A stretch of 64,000 nucleotides of DNA from Enoplolaimus lenunculus (taxonomy: Eukaryota; Nematoda; Enoplea; Enoplida; Thoracostomopsidae). This document shows, piece by piece, positions 10,657 to 22,000 of this stretch. Where the stretch lies: assembly GCA_030248215.1 (NCBI GenBank), contig JASANG010001590.1:1-64000 (forward strand), given 5' to 3'. Position 1 is the first letter of the stretch; every line of letters begins with the position of its first letter. The translations under genes and the position numbers were made by a program. Under the pieces are notes generated by a model. The model did not search any database and was not told the DNA's origin. It saw only the letters and a list, made by a program, of their open reading frames with translations.

Positions 10657-13152
10657 TTATAATGTTCCTTGTCGCAAACGAGCTTTTTTGCCTTCGCCTA
10701 TTTTCGGACGTATTTTGCCTCGAGCAATTCGACTACGCTCCATTTCATCTGTCCAATCAGCGTGTTCATCTCTAGAATGGTTTACTCTCTGCATTCGGTC
10801 AACGTGGCGATTGCGGATGATGGTATACACGTAAAAGTTTCACAAGTGAGCGAAAATTTCTTGACCTGGATAACCCAGGCGTTTAGTCAAAAACCTTCAA
10901 AAAAGTGCTTTTTTTCAATTTTTTTGAGAAATTTCGCGAACGCACGTATCCCCTAAGGTCTTCAAAAAATTAGATCAGATAAGGTGCTCCATCCCGCGAG
11001 AAATTTATTCATCCGACACTGTGTTTATGTAAAATTTTGACTTAAGATAAAATCCCACATATGTCACGCTTTAAATCATGTCCGTGAAACCCAGCCGTTA
11101 TTGAAAGTATGTGTGAATATAAGACCTGGTGTTTCACTACTGTACGATTGGTGGCTTAGCTTCGTTCTGCCAAAGTCAACCTAAACTTAATTTGGCCACA
11201 GTACGATATGCAAATGTGAGATGTTATTTTAACGTCAATCAAAAAAAAAACTGTACGGAAATTATTACGGGTCGTCACAGCCATCCACGTAGCTCCCTAC
11301 ATTGCACTCAAAATAATATTTCTGATATTTAAGAAAAAATTTCTTACATTTGAGAAATATGATAAGCAAGGTGCACTTGAAAAGTATTTCTGTTATAACA
11401 GAAATGTTTACAAAAAACGTTTTGAAATAAAGTCTGAAAATAAACGTTTTCCAGTTATTTTAAGAAAAATTGTCTTAAATATCAGCAAAACTTTTCAGAT
11501 TTGCCACAGAAAACACTTTTCTGAATAAATTCAGAAATACTTTTTGTGTGTGGACCCTAAACTCCAACAAGCATATACACTAAACTATTGACATGTCACT
11601 AGCCAGCCCAACAGAAACGAGACCAAAACTTTCTGGTGGGTAAAACAAGAATTGCGCCAGCAGTATTTATAATCGAAGTTAAAACTTTTCCAAATGGCAG
11701 ACAAAATTTAACCAACAGATAGGACGAGGGGGCGGGTGGCTGACCCCCTGACACCGTTGGGTACGCCGCCTCACCTGAATAGACCATGCAACCTGAGCAA
11801 TTTTGCCATATTATGAAGCATAGGCAAAGCGAACGGATAATACCACCCGCGATGGTGCTTGGGATGTTCGATGCCCATTTGCGACATACGTATGACAACA
11901 CTTTCATTTTTCTCGCTAATCGCGTAGGGAACCTAAAAACACAAAACTTCGCTATTGAAACCCAATTATAGCGTGCTGCGATTTACAGCTGGGAAACAAG
12001 TTTTAAGGTAATATACTAAAATTTCGCACATACTTTACGTGTAGACCACCACCCATAACTTGTTTGAAAGTGGCAAAAATACACCAATAAGTAAAAAAAA
12101 TGCCAAAGAAAACACATTATTAAGCACTTACCTCAACAACATTATTAAGCATTTACCTCAACAACATTATTAAGCACTTACCTCAACAACATTATTAAGC
12201 ACTTACCTCAACAACATTATTAAGCACTTACCTCAACAACATTATTAAGCACTTACCTCAACAACATTATTAAGCACTTACCTCAACAACATTATTAAGC
12301 ACTTACCTCAACAACATTATTAAGCACTTACCTCAACAACATTATTAAGCACTTACCTCAACAACATTATTAAGCACTTACCTCAACATTATTAAGCACT
12401 TACCTCAACAACATTATTAAGCACTTACCTCAACAACATTATTAAGCACTTACCTCAACAACATTATTAAGCACTTACCTCAACAACATTATTAAGCACT
12501 TACCTCAACAACATTATTAAGCACTTACCTCAACAACATTATTAAGCACTTACCTCAACAACATTATTAAGCACTTACCTCAACAACATTATTAAGCACT
12601 TACCTCAACAACATTATTAAGCACTTACCTCAACAACATTATTAAGCACTTACCTCAACAACATTATTAAGCACTTACCTCAACAACATTATTAAGCACT
12701 TACCTCAACAACATTATTAAGCACTTACCTCAACAACATTATTAAGCACTTACCTCAACAATATTATTAAGCACTTACCTCAACAACATTATTAAGCACT
12801 TACCTCAACAACATTATTAAGCACTTACCTCAACAACATTATTAAGCACTTACCTCAACAACATTATTAAGCACTTACCTCAACAACATTATTAAGCACT
12901 TACCTCAACAACATTATTAAGCACTTACCTCAACAACATTATTAAGCACTTACCTCAACAACATTATTAAGCACTTACCTCAACAACATTATTAAGCACT
13001 TACCTCAACAACATTATTAAGCACTTACCTCAACAACATTATTAAGCACTTACCTCACCAAATATTTTACGCGATAGCACTCTCATTTTCTTTGAGTACG
13101 GCGAAGTTGATTTCATAAAACGTTTTGCGGACAAAAGGCCGTTCGAAGCCAT
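10657..13152 (-). CDS. MRPS33: Mitochondrial ribosomal protein mS33 (MRPS33)
   Basis: A complete three-exon gene for the small mitochondrial ribosomal subunit protein mS33, 123 residues (human 106). Exon 1 (13054-13152) gives MASNGLLSAKRFMKS..., then YSKKMRVLSRKIFGE, matching the conserved YAFRMSRLSARLFGE of human. Exon 2 (11775-11932, phase 0 in, phase 2 out) gives VPYAISEKNESVV...HHRGWYYP...MLHNMAKLLRLHGLF, matching the WYP...LM.TLR.LGLY block. Exon 3 (10657-10771) gives RDEHADWTDEMERSRIARGK, then IRPKIGEGKKARLRQGTL and stop, matching RDEHQDF...RGKEKPKKGEGKR. All frames join and all borders are GT-AG (GAG|GTAAGT, CAG|GTGAGG). The extra N-terminal residues would suit an import signal. Intron 1 is mostly the 25-bp minisatellite listed separately. 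Confidence 0.93.
12113..13057 (-). repeat. 25-bp minisatellite repeating the MRPS33 intron 1 splice donor
   Basis: About 38 nearly identical head-to-tail 25-bp units fill 945 bp. On the minus strand each unit contains TGAG|GTAAGTGCTTAATAAT followed by GTTGT. The exon-proximal unit is the actual exon 1/intron 1 junction of MRPS33 (GGTGAG|GTAAGT, exon end 13054), so the amplified sequence includes a full consensus 5' splice site complementary to U1 snRNA. One unit is three bases shorter (near 12381), one has CATTTACC, one has ATATTATT; the rest look identical, implying recent expansion or homogenisation. Splicing from any inner copy would add GTA AGT GCT TAA, an immediate in-frame stop. Confidence 0.96.
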
Positions 13153-13344
13153 TCCACTAGGGAATAATTCTAGCAAACACAAAAATAACTGTGCCTTTTA
13201 ACTTTTTTAAAGCCCATTATTTTAACTGAAATGTAAATAAAACAAAAAACACTCATACAAATAGCAACAACAAATCCGAAAAGAAAAGTGTATCTGGGTA
13301 TCTGGATATTCGCCGAATATCCGAAATGCTATTGTGTAAAAAAT
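13153..13344. promoter_or_regulatory. Upstream region of MRPS33, no clear elements
   Basis: The 5' flank of MRPS33 (minus strand). It is AT-rich, with no convincing TATA box. The next repeat starts at 13345, so the promoter of this housekeeping gene is probably compact and lies here. Confidence 0.3.
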
Positions 13345-13695
13345 TAGGGATGTGCCGATACAAAAATGCCGAACCGATGCCGATTCCAACTTTAGTACAC
13401 CATGCTTAATATGCAGATAGCATACTACATTACGTTATTATATGAACGCTTAAACCCTAGCCATCATAAACGATTATAATTTTATAAGAATGGTTAACTT
13501 CAATTAATGTTTTCAAACAAATGCAAGAGAGATAACAATTTTCCTGAGCAGACACACTATTGTGCGCCCAGAAATGAAATTGATAGCATTCCAACTGACT
13601 GTTATGTGCAAAAAGTATCAGCAAAGCCGATGCCGATATTCATGACAAGTGCCTATTATTACCGATGCCGATGCCGATTAATCGGCACATCCCTA
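13345..13695. mobile_element. hAT-like MITE with TAGGGATGTGCCGAT ends
   Basis: 351 bp have exact inverted ends TAGGGATGTGCCGAT and ATCGGCACATCCCTA. TAGGG(A/G)TGTGCCGAT-type ends are typical of non-autonomous hAT elements. The internal sequence AGATAACAATTTTCCTGAGC recurs in a diverged copy near 19465-19880, which also has CCGATTCATCGGCATTG at its end. Non-coding. Confidence 0.75.
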
Positions 13696-16456
13696 AAAAA
13701 CTTGGAACAATTTGCATTGTTTCACCATTAAAGTAGCTGGAGTTGACGAAAAAATTCTGTATTCAAACCTGAGTTAAAATATTGAACCACATTGCTGCAT
13801 AATTCCGTGATGATTTAGAATTTTGATTTCTTAAAACATACCAAAATTAAAACAAACTTCAGTTTAGTTTGACATTTATCGGAATAATGACTTCGTATTT
13901 TTAAATTATCTCAAAATTTTCCCAGTAAAAATTTGCATCGAATACGCACCGTCAAGTACTAAATTTATTACCTTTGCAAAAACAAAATCTACCTTATACA
14001 TATACCAAGTCGCGTCGCGAGATTACATACCGGGCGTGATTTCGCATTCTGATCGCTCTTGATTTTATAAGACGCCAAGCATAACTGAGTACGATGCTAA
14101 TTAGTAAAATGCTAGCTTGTAAATCTGGCAATCTGCAAGGTGTCCGCGGAAATTTGAAAGCAATTTTCTCTGATTTCCCTGATAAAAATTCCATTTTTCC
14201 CCTGATATTTTGTAGAAACAAGATCATTTTTCCTGATTGAAAAGCTTGTTTACATGTATGTAGCAGTATCAATCAGTATATAACAAAGTTACATACAAAA
14301 ATTTGCCCGAACCAACTGACTTCAAATTCACCAAACTTTCAGTGTTAAGCTTAGGTTTTATTTCTGCTACAAATTTTACCAGGAAAGGTATATTATGCGC
14401 CGTCCACTTTATTTTGCGTCCATGCCGTGGAAATAGAAACAGTCAATTCACCGTCGGACCAAACACAAACTGCTCAGACAGTAATTTGGAAACGTAAAAA
14501 TTAGAGTAGTAGTACATGTTTATTTCAAAATTTAGTCAAAAGGTCAATTGAATTTCAAAGGTCAACCTAAATTACTACTCGATGTTTTAACAACTGTTAG
14601 TATGAGGAAACTGTATTTCATAAACCTGAGTCGTATCGGATACGGTATATTCAACGTAAGTCACAAGAGGGAAATGGAAAAGAAGCAAATTTTCAAATGG
14701 TAAATTGAAATGAATTTTAAGACTTCATAATTTTCAAATTACTTTTGGAGTTTTCTAAAAAGTTGGCAAGAAGGAATTTGACATTAAACAAAGTCGTGTG
14801 TGGCCTATGATGCGACATTTACATTTTATGTTTAAATTTGTACTTATTATATACACTAGTATTTGTGTTTAGTGTCCAGGCATCAAAGCGTCCGACTGTA
14901 TAAATTTCAAACCGGTTCTATTTTTCTGCCAAAACAATTGTGACGTGCAAATGTTCACCGGGATTTCTAATATTTGGAAGATAAAATGCCGGTTGCACCA
15001 ATATTTTTAAGATAATGGAGGAATATTGTAATTTTTGTTTCAGTTCGAACAACTGCATCACATGTGTAATGAAACATTACAAGAAATTTACGTAATTTAT
15101 AACTAATTTTGAACGTAAAAATAACAGATTTTTCAGTCTATAACGGAAACGGAAACTGATGCATACCGATATCGCCAGTTGCTGATATGTTGTGCAACTT
15201 TTGCACTAAACTATAATGGGCTATTAAACTGACGCATTTTCGGTTAAACTGCTCGCTAGTATGAAACTTTAGTTCCGCAACTCATGGATTTTGCATCTTT
15301 GAGCACCTTTTATTGTCGCGATACAGACAGTCGAGAATTTTGCCCAAGGTTGTTGCGGTGATTTTAGAACAAATGATACGGGTCGCGGCGCCGATTGAAA
15401 ACCGCCTCTCTAACTGACTAAGCATTGGTGGTTTAATAACGTGTGCCTAGTAGTAGTTACGTACATAATTTTTAGCATAAGCAAAATTGGTTCAAAATTA
15501 GGCAAATAACCTTAGACTAAAATAGATCTCGAGTAAGCCAAAATGGTGTTTAATAAATAATGTGTAACTGTTATTATCTGTTGGTAAAATAATATTTTCT
15601 TTACTTATTTGGAATGATTGCGTTATTACAGCCGCGAGAAAAATATGACGTAAGTCAGCGCTGTCCCCTCGATCTGTCGCTTTTTATTATTTTCATCTGT
15701 GCATCTTTCTTTTCTGCACTCTGTTAGCTTTTAGTGGTGTACGACAATGAAAAATGTTGGTAATACAAGGCTGTGCTGGAAGCACTTATTGTGGTTTGGA
15801 GGGGAGTTATTGTAGAAAATTTTCTCGCTTTCGAATATCTATCGTTATTGTAATAGCGTTGATACTTCTTGTAGGTTTTGAATTTTTAAATGTGTATCAA
15901 CAGCTGTGACTAAAATTTTTTAGATAATTCGAAACCGTAAAAATTTAATAATGAGTTAACCTGAATGGAAGCTGAGATTTTGTAGTGAAGAATAGAATAT
16001 TTAAAATTTTTGAAGCAGTGATGTTTAGGTAGAGGTTTGAAAGTCTACTTTCGGTAGCAGACCTTTTAACAAGAAGACGGTGACAGATGAGAAATCGTAT
16101 TTCTTCAGTCAGTATACTTCTATATAGTTCTATACTTTAAGGGGTCGAATTCAAACCAATGCATTTCAGAATTTTAAAACAGGGGTCAAATACTAATCTA
16201 CAGTCTAAAATTTCCAATTCTCTACAATCAAATTCTAAATTAATATCAATTTCCTACTTCCAAGTTTACAGCCATCAGTTTAACAATCAGCAAAATATAA
16301 CTAAGGTCAACTAGGAAATTGTGTTCAAATAATATATGTTACGATGTAAATGGAAACTACGAATTTACGTTAGAAGGGAAATTGAGTTGAAATTTTAAAA
16401 ATTTTATTTTCAAAACACGACTTGACATTAAAAATGTAAAACGTCCATTTACTACT
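13696..16456. other. Intergenic stretch without recognised gene
   Basis: AT-rich, with dispersed-repeat fragments, including TTTTCCCTGATAAAAATTCC near 14170, which resembles sequence near 16806-16855, and CCGGTTGCACC near 14990, the end motif of the CCGGAA-rich MITEs. No exon chain was found on either strand. Confidence 0.4.
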
Positions 16457-16505
16457 CGTGATTTGGGAGTTTTTATTTCCACAGCATTGACGCAAAATAA
16501 AGTGG

Positions 16506-16718
16506 ATGATGCATTATACGTATCAATGGCGCGATGGGCTACTTTTATGTTTTCCACCCAACGAACGGCACAAAACTTCAGGGGAAACGTTTCATCTGCT
16601 ACGTCCTTCGAAAGACCGCTTAGGATTAAAAACGCTAATCCAAAACGTCACACGGGCACAAAAGCTTGTGCGCAAAAAATCTATAGTGAATTGGTATTGT
16701 GTTGCAGATTCGTCCTAA
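16506..16718 (+). CDS. Unidentified short ORF or exon, 70 codons
   Basis: An open frame starts MMHYTYQWRDGLLLCFPPNE, then RHKTSGETFHLLRPSKDRLG, LKTLIQNVTRAQKLVRKKS and IVNWYCVADSS. Base composition is richer in G+C than the flanks, and the charged, leucine-rich text looks more like protein than the usual chance frames here. A splice-acceptor-like TTTATTTCCACAG lies just upstream (about 16480-16492), but the frame from that acceptor is a different one. It may be a single exon, a gene fragment or chance. No family recognised. Confidence 0.22.
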   Translation: MMHYTYQWRDGLLLCFPPNERHKTSGETFHLLRPSKDRLGLKTLIQNVTRAQKLVRKKSIVNWYCVADSS

Positions 16719-17217
16719 TAACAACAGCCAGTAATCCGATATGACGCCCTTTTGTAAAGAATAAACGTTGCTTCGAAAGGGTATATAGATGAACTATGCG
16801 TTTGTTTTCCCTGATTTCCATGACAAAATAGCAAAATACCCTGTTTTCCCTGATGAGCTGACGTCATGAATCTGTAAAGGGCACATTTGAATTTTCCATA
16901 ACACACAACCTATGAGCTCACAGCCTTTGGATTCATCACCCAACGCTAATTGACTTTCTTCTCACACTCCAAAACAGACCAAAAGTAATTTATTAGCGAT
17001 TCTAGCTGTCTGAACACTGAACAACTTAGTATGGCGTTAGGGGGAGACACGCCATCCTGCTTAGTGACCTTTCAAAATGTGGAAGCTTCAAGTAATCCAC
17101 AGCTTCCCCTTGAGAGGAAAGAAGCACAAAATTGATTCAAGAAGTTTGGTTACAGGAAAAGTTTCCTCTTACCTTTTTGTGTCGTGAAATTTATAGTTAG
17201 TCATGTGCGCTAAACCA

Positions 17218-17310
17218 CACTGCAAAAAGTGGTGAGTCAAATTGACTCTCTCTGAAATAGGCTTTTCCTGACTACACAAACAGAGTCAAAATTCGACTCC
17301 GCCAGAGTCA
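17218..17310. mobile_element. Partial palindromic MITE, CACTGCAAAAA family
   Basis: CACTGCAAAAAGTGGTGAGT, then CAAATTGACTCTCTCTGAAA and ACTCCGCCAGAGTCAAACTG: the left part of the palindromic family seen whole at 40001-40218. The right arm is missing. Confidence 0.7.
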
Positions 17311-17605
17311 AACTGTTGAAAATACATTTGTAATTCAGCTCCGCTGTAGTCCATATAAGATCATAAAAAGTGAAAGAATGTATTGAAATATTAAAAAATA
17401 AAAATTTAATTGAAACCGTCATGGTAGGTTTAACGAGGAGTAAGATTTTAGATAGACTTCGTGATTTTTAGTTTATTTCAAACAGTTGTAGTATATGTGT
17501 AAAGAAAAAATTGCGAGTTACATCCGTCAGAATTTCCGCTGTTTCTATAGCGGAAATGGACACCGATTTTTACCGGAAACGAATATCCAGTTTTACACAT
17601 TGTCT

Positions 17606-17757
17606 GGCCAATGTAAAGAACAGGGGCGGAACAGTATTATAAGCAGATCCCTAAACGTAAGAATGAGCATGTTCCTAAGTCTAAACTAGACTAAAGGTTA
17701 AGTTTACTCATTTGCGGTCCGCAGAAAAACGTTCCGCCCCTGATCTTTACATGGGCC
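17606..17757. mobile_element. GGCC MITE with degenerate CCTAAG array
   Basis: It runs from GGCCAATGTAAAGAACAGGG to CCCCTGATCTTTACATGGGC and final C. The ends are good inverted repeats. The flanks CATTGTCT/GATTGTCC match at 6 of 8. The hexamer array inside has mostly decayed. Confidence 0.78.
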
Positions 17758-18418
17758 GATTGTCCAAAGTCGTCAAAAAGGGAAACGCTCAAAGATACTA
17801 GGTATTAACTAATTATATAATCGCGCAAAAGTTCATATTGCGAATCCAAAACAGTGGGAGGCTGGGATACTAAACAAGACAACAACGGTCCAAAATTTAA
17901 TATACAAATATATGTAACAACAGAGTAATACAAATATTGGAGACAGAATCATCATTAAAAATCAAAAATATTCATGCCTCATCTCGGCCCACGTTACTTT
18001 TAGAGCCGTACCGTTTCCTGACGGCAGCACAAAATAGTAGGTTCCAATGTTCGATTATATTTATGCGTAGACTTACACTACTCAGCCCATTGTATAGATC
18101 AGAATAAAACATTTTTTTGCGGTACAGCAATAGAGTAACCTTAAGATTTAGACTTTTTTGCTTTTGGCTTAGGACATGTTTATACTAATGACCAGGGCAC
18201 AAACTATAGATGCTATATCCGGTTAATATCCAATTCCGATAAATATGTGGTCGCACCTTGCATTCGCCTTCATATCGGCTAGAGTCAGATTAGACAGCAA
18301 ATCGAAAATGCTTATCGAAGCGAAATTATTTTTTTTGCAGAAACAGGAGTCCGAGTCATACAATATTTAGAGTAGCTATCGTTAATCTGTTTCCACAACC
18401 TTTTAATTTCACTCATTA

Positions 18419-18654
18419 GTACCAAGAGTGGATGATCACTTCAACAAGTGTGCAACTACCGAAATTTGGGTGGTACAATATGTACCACCGAGTGTTGCAT
18501 TTTTGGAATACCCCCTTATTTAGAGAGGAGTAGTTGATGTTTGAAACGTAGAATGCGCATGCTTTTAAAATCATACGCGCGTCGGATACATTTTTTTGTT
18601 CACCGAATGTACCCAGTTGCACACTCTTGTTATAAAGAGTGATCATCCACTCTT
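18419..18654. mobile_element. Palindromic MITE, CAAGAGTGGATGATCAC family
   Basis: It starts ACCAAGAGTGGATGATCACT and ends AGTGATCATCCACTCTTG, so the termini are inverted repeats. Just inside each end lies AAGTGTGCAACT or its complement AGTTGCACAC..., and GTACA-rich segments follow. Short CCCCCTTATTTAGAGAGG text sits centrally. Related copies cluster at 20695-21808, with another at 41287-41622. Non-coding. Confidence 0.75.
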
Positions 18655-19019
18655 GTTAGCATTAGCATCACAACGACTTTGCCAGTCATAAACTTAGGAC
18701 ACAGATCGACACATGGAAGCCATGAATTTCTATAATGCTGCCCGCACATCAAACATGATCGACACTACTTTATAGAAGTTCACTATTAAACATCAGGTCT
18801 CATCAAAACACCAAATCTTTGAGTATAAACAAGCACTATAAGTACAAACAATCAGGAATTGTTAGTCTAGGGTGCAACAAGTTCCTGAGAAGACAAGCAA
18901 AAATTGCCAACAACGAAAATAACTGCAGGGACGGCGGCCCTGATCTTTAACCGATTCCCTCACGATTGAGACAGCGCTAAATATCCAAACAAATTTCCAA
19001 TTTCGGAGCATTTTACATG
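18655..19019. other. 3' flank of the large minus-strand gene
   Basis: Sequence immediately downstream (minus strand) of the stop at 19020, expected to hold the 3' UTR. No clear AATAAA was placed. No further exon encoding CXXC, PHD or SET domains is visible from here to MRPS33. Confidence 0.4.
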
Positions 19020-22000
19020 TCATTTATCATCATTGCTGTTGCAATCGGTGTCTGATTCCTCTTTATCTGAAACGTCAAAACCCAACGCTTTCAAATCGGT
19101 GGTTTTATCCGGACTTCGCGGCAACACATTCGATTGTTTTGTACTAGAAGGAAGACCAGCAGCGGTTAGCATAGAGCGGTAATCTGAAAAAACATAACAA
19201 ACAACAGACCGTGCAAATATGTATGCATGGCTATTAGGTGAAATAGAGGGCTTTGACTCATTTTTTCAGAAAACCCAACTGAAATTCAAAAACCAACTAA
19301 AAATTACTCGGAATTTAGAAAACGGAAATACTGGTCGGTGAAATAAAAATGCACAAGATGCATAGCACTAAACATTATGAAAAATCATATCGCAACAAAA
19401 ACTGTCCAACACCGCGTTGTAAATATGATTTTAAACAAGAATAGCTGAAAAAATGCTGAAAATTAGGGTTTAGCCGATTCATCGGCATTGACACAACAAA
19501 AAAGTGGTGATTCTTTGCAGATACTTTTTGTTCTTAACAATGAGCTCGAGTACTATTAGTTTTACTTGCTGACGTATATTAGTGCGTCTGACATGAGAAC
19601 TCGAATGTCGCATGTCTTTGTGTTTGAAAAAATTGGTAACTCTTCGCGGTTATAATGATGTATATATTACAATCCTAACGATTCTTTGAACATTATATTG
19701 TGCTAAAAATCCTAATGACCATATACGATTAAAATTTGATGATAATGGTTGTATTTCAATTGATTTTTCCAAGCAGAAACGCAAGAAAGATGACAATTTT
19801 CCTGATCAGACAAACCGATATATGATATAAAACAAGTGAAAATGACAACATTTCAAGTCACTGTTAAGCGCAAAAAGTATCGGCAATTTCTTTGCAGCGT
19901 CCGTCCAGCTTAATATCCGGCAAATCCAACATCTGTATCCGGTTCCGATATCCGGTATAAACCACCCGGATACCAGGTATTTGCAATTGTGGTGCCAAAT
20001 AACATTAAATGGCTTTCAGATGTGGAAACACAACATTCTGCTGCATTTCCCGGAAAGTCAACAAGCTTAAGTTTTTGAAATGAAAAAGCAAGGTCTGTAA
20101 AAATCAATATACGGCAGAACCCTGCCCTAAACATCATCTCGCTACACCTATCTATGGTAATGAATCTAAACAAGTTTGGTTTACCTTGACGTAATTTATC
20201 TCCAACATCTGACCCATGTTGCTGACCAGCTATCTGAGGGCCTTTGGTTTTGACAAAATTCGCAGTAATAATGCATCGTTTCACCACTCTTGTTGTTCGT
20301 TCTAAGGCTAAGCATTGGTCAATAGCAGCGCGTCTTGGAGAGCCTTTATTCACTTGAGCTGTTTTAACTGAATTCGTAGGTCTGTGACTAGTTTTAACAC
20401 CCGGTTTTGACCGGTCAGTTTTTTCAACTTTTGGTGACCTCTTATTTAGCAGACCAGTCGAAGGAATTTCATCACCTAAACAATTATAACGATATAGCGA
20501 TAAAGCAGAAATGCAGCTATATAGCCAATAATCTAAAATCAACAGTGTCTACGCACACATAAATCTCTACAACATCTACTCAGGCTCCCAAATTAGAAGG
20601 ACAATGGGCGAAACACAGAGCGCGTTGGTAATTTTTCATCACGCAGTTTTTGGTAAACTGTTAAATCTTGTTTACAAAGTCATTATCGACTCTTTCTATT
20701 ACCAAGAGTCGATGATACCCTTAAACAAGTGCTGTTTTGCATGGCACAAAAATACCAGCGCTCATTGCGTTTTGGAATTACCCTCCTCACTTTAGGAGGG
20801 AATCGCATTTATATTCATTACACGGTAACCGCAAGCCAACATCGATTAAATTTTGTTGAAAGCATAAGCGGAAGATTTTTCAGTATATAAAACAGCATAA
20901 GAATTTCAGAGTCTAAAGAGCACATTCTGTGTGGAAAAGAATGTACCCGGTACTCGTTGCGTTTTTGCTCTAGAGGGGTACAACCGGTGCGAACCATGGC
21001 ACTTTATGTATGCGGCGTCAAACATGTCCCCCTTATAGTTTAATTTAGGGGTATTCATTTGATAGCGACCCCCGTCTAAACAAGGCGGGGTCGAGCAAAA
21101 ACGCAACACCCGGTGGTACATTTTGTACGGACCCCAAGAGTTGCACACTCTTGGCATTAACCACTCTTGCTACTAAGAGTCCATGATACGAGTGTGCAAC
21201 TTCTAAAAATACGCGTGACATAAAAAGTATCCACGTTGCGTTTTGCCCATACCTCCCATATTTAAGGGGGGTCAACTGCACACAGAACTCAGGTTAACCT
21301 AAGTCAAGAATGTAATTTGACAATGTTTGCATGCGTTCAAGGTTTCAACACCCAAATAAATAAGGGAGAGGGTAAGGGAAAAATGCAACGCGCGCCGAAT
21401 ACATTATTTTGCGCACAGAAAGTACCCACTTACACAATCTTGCTGAAGTATGCATCATCCACTTTTGCTATTACCAAGAGTGGATGATGTCCACCTGCAG
21501 AAGTGTGCAACTGACGTGGTAGTGCATGGCAAAAGTGTACCAGCACGCGTTCCATTTTTGCTCGACCTCCCATGATTTGGGGAGGTGGGGGCGGTAGTTA
21601 CCACTTAAACTACATAGTAAACATACGAGTTACAATGTAACCGTAACGGCTTTACCTGAAATTTGAAATATTTGTTCAACGTACCCTCACCCCCCAATTA
21701 AGGGGGTAGGCCAAAAACACAAAATGCGCTGTGTACATTGTTTTGTGTACAGCATGTACCCAGTTGCACACTCTCGTGAAAATCATCCACTCTTGCTACT
21801 ACCAAGTGACGTACTGCGACCAGCACTTTATTTGATTCACAAACAAATAAGACGTCTTTTCGCTGGAAAACAAGTCAAAAACTATTTACCATAGTCCAAA
21901 TCAGTCGCTACAATTAATTGTTTTTCGCTGGTCGGAAGCGCACTGAGCTCAATGGGAGACTGTTGTTGCCCATCAGGAGACGATAATGGAAACCTGCAAC

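Noticed and set aside
12113-13057. CRISPR-like array of regular direct repeats
   Set aside because: There are no spacers; units abut head to tail, and the locus is a eukaryotic intron. It is a minisatellite.
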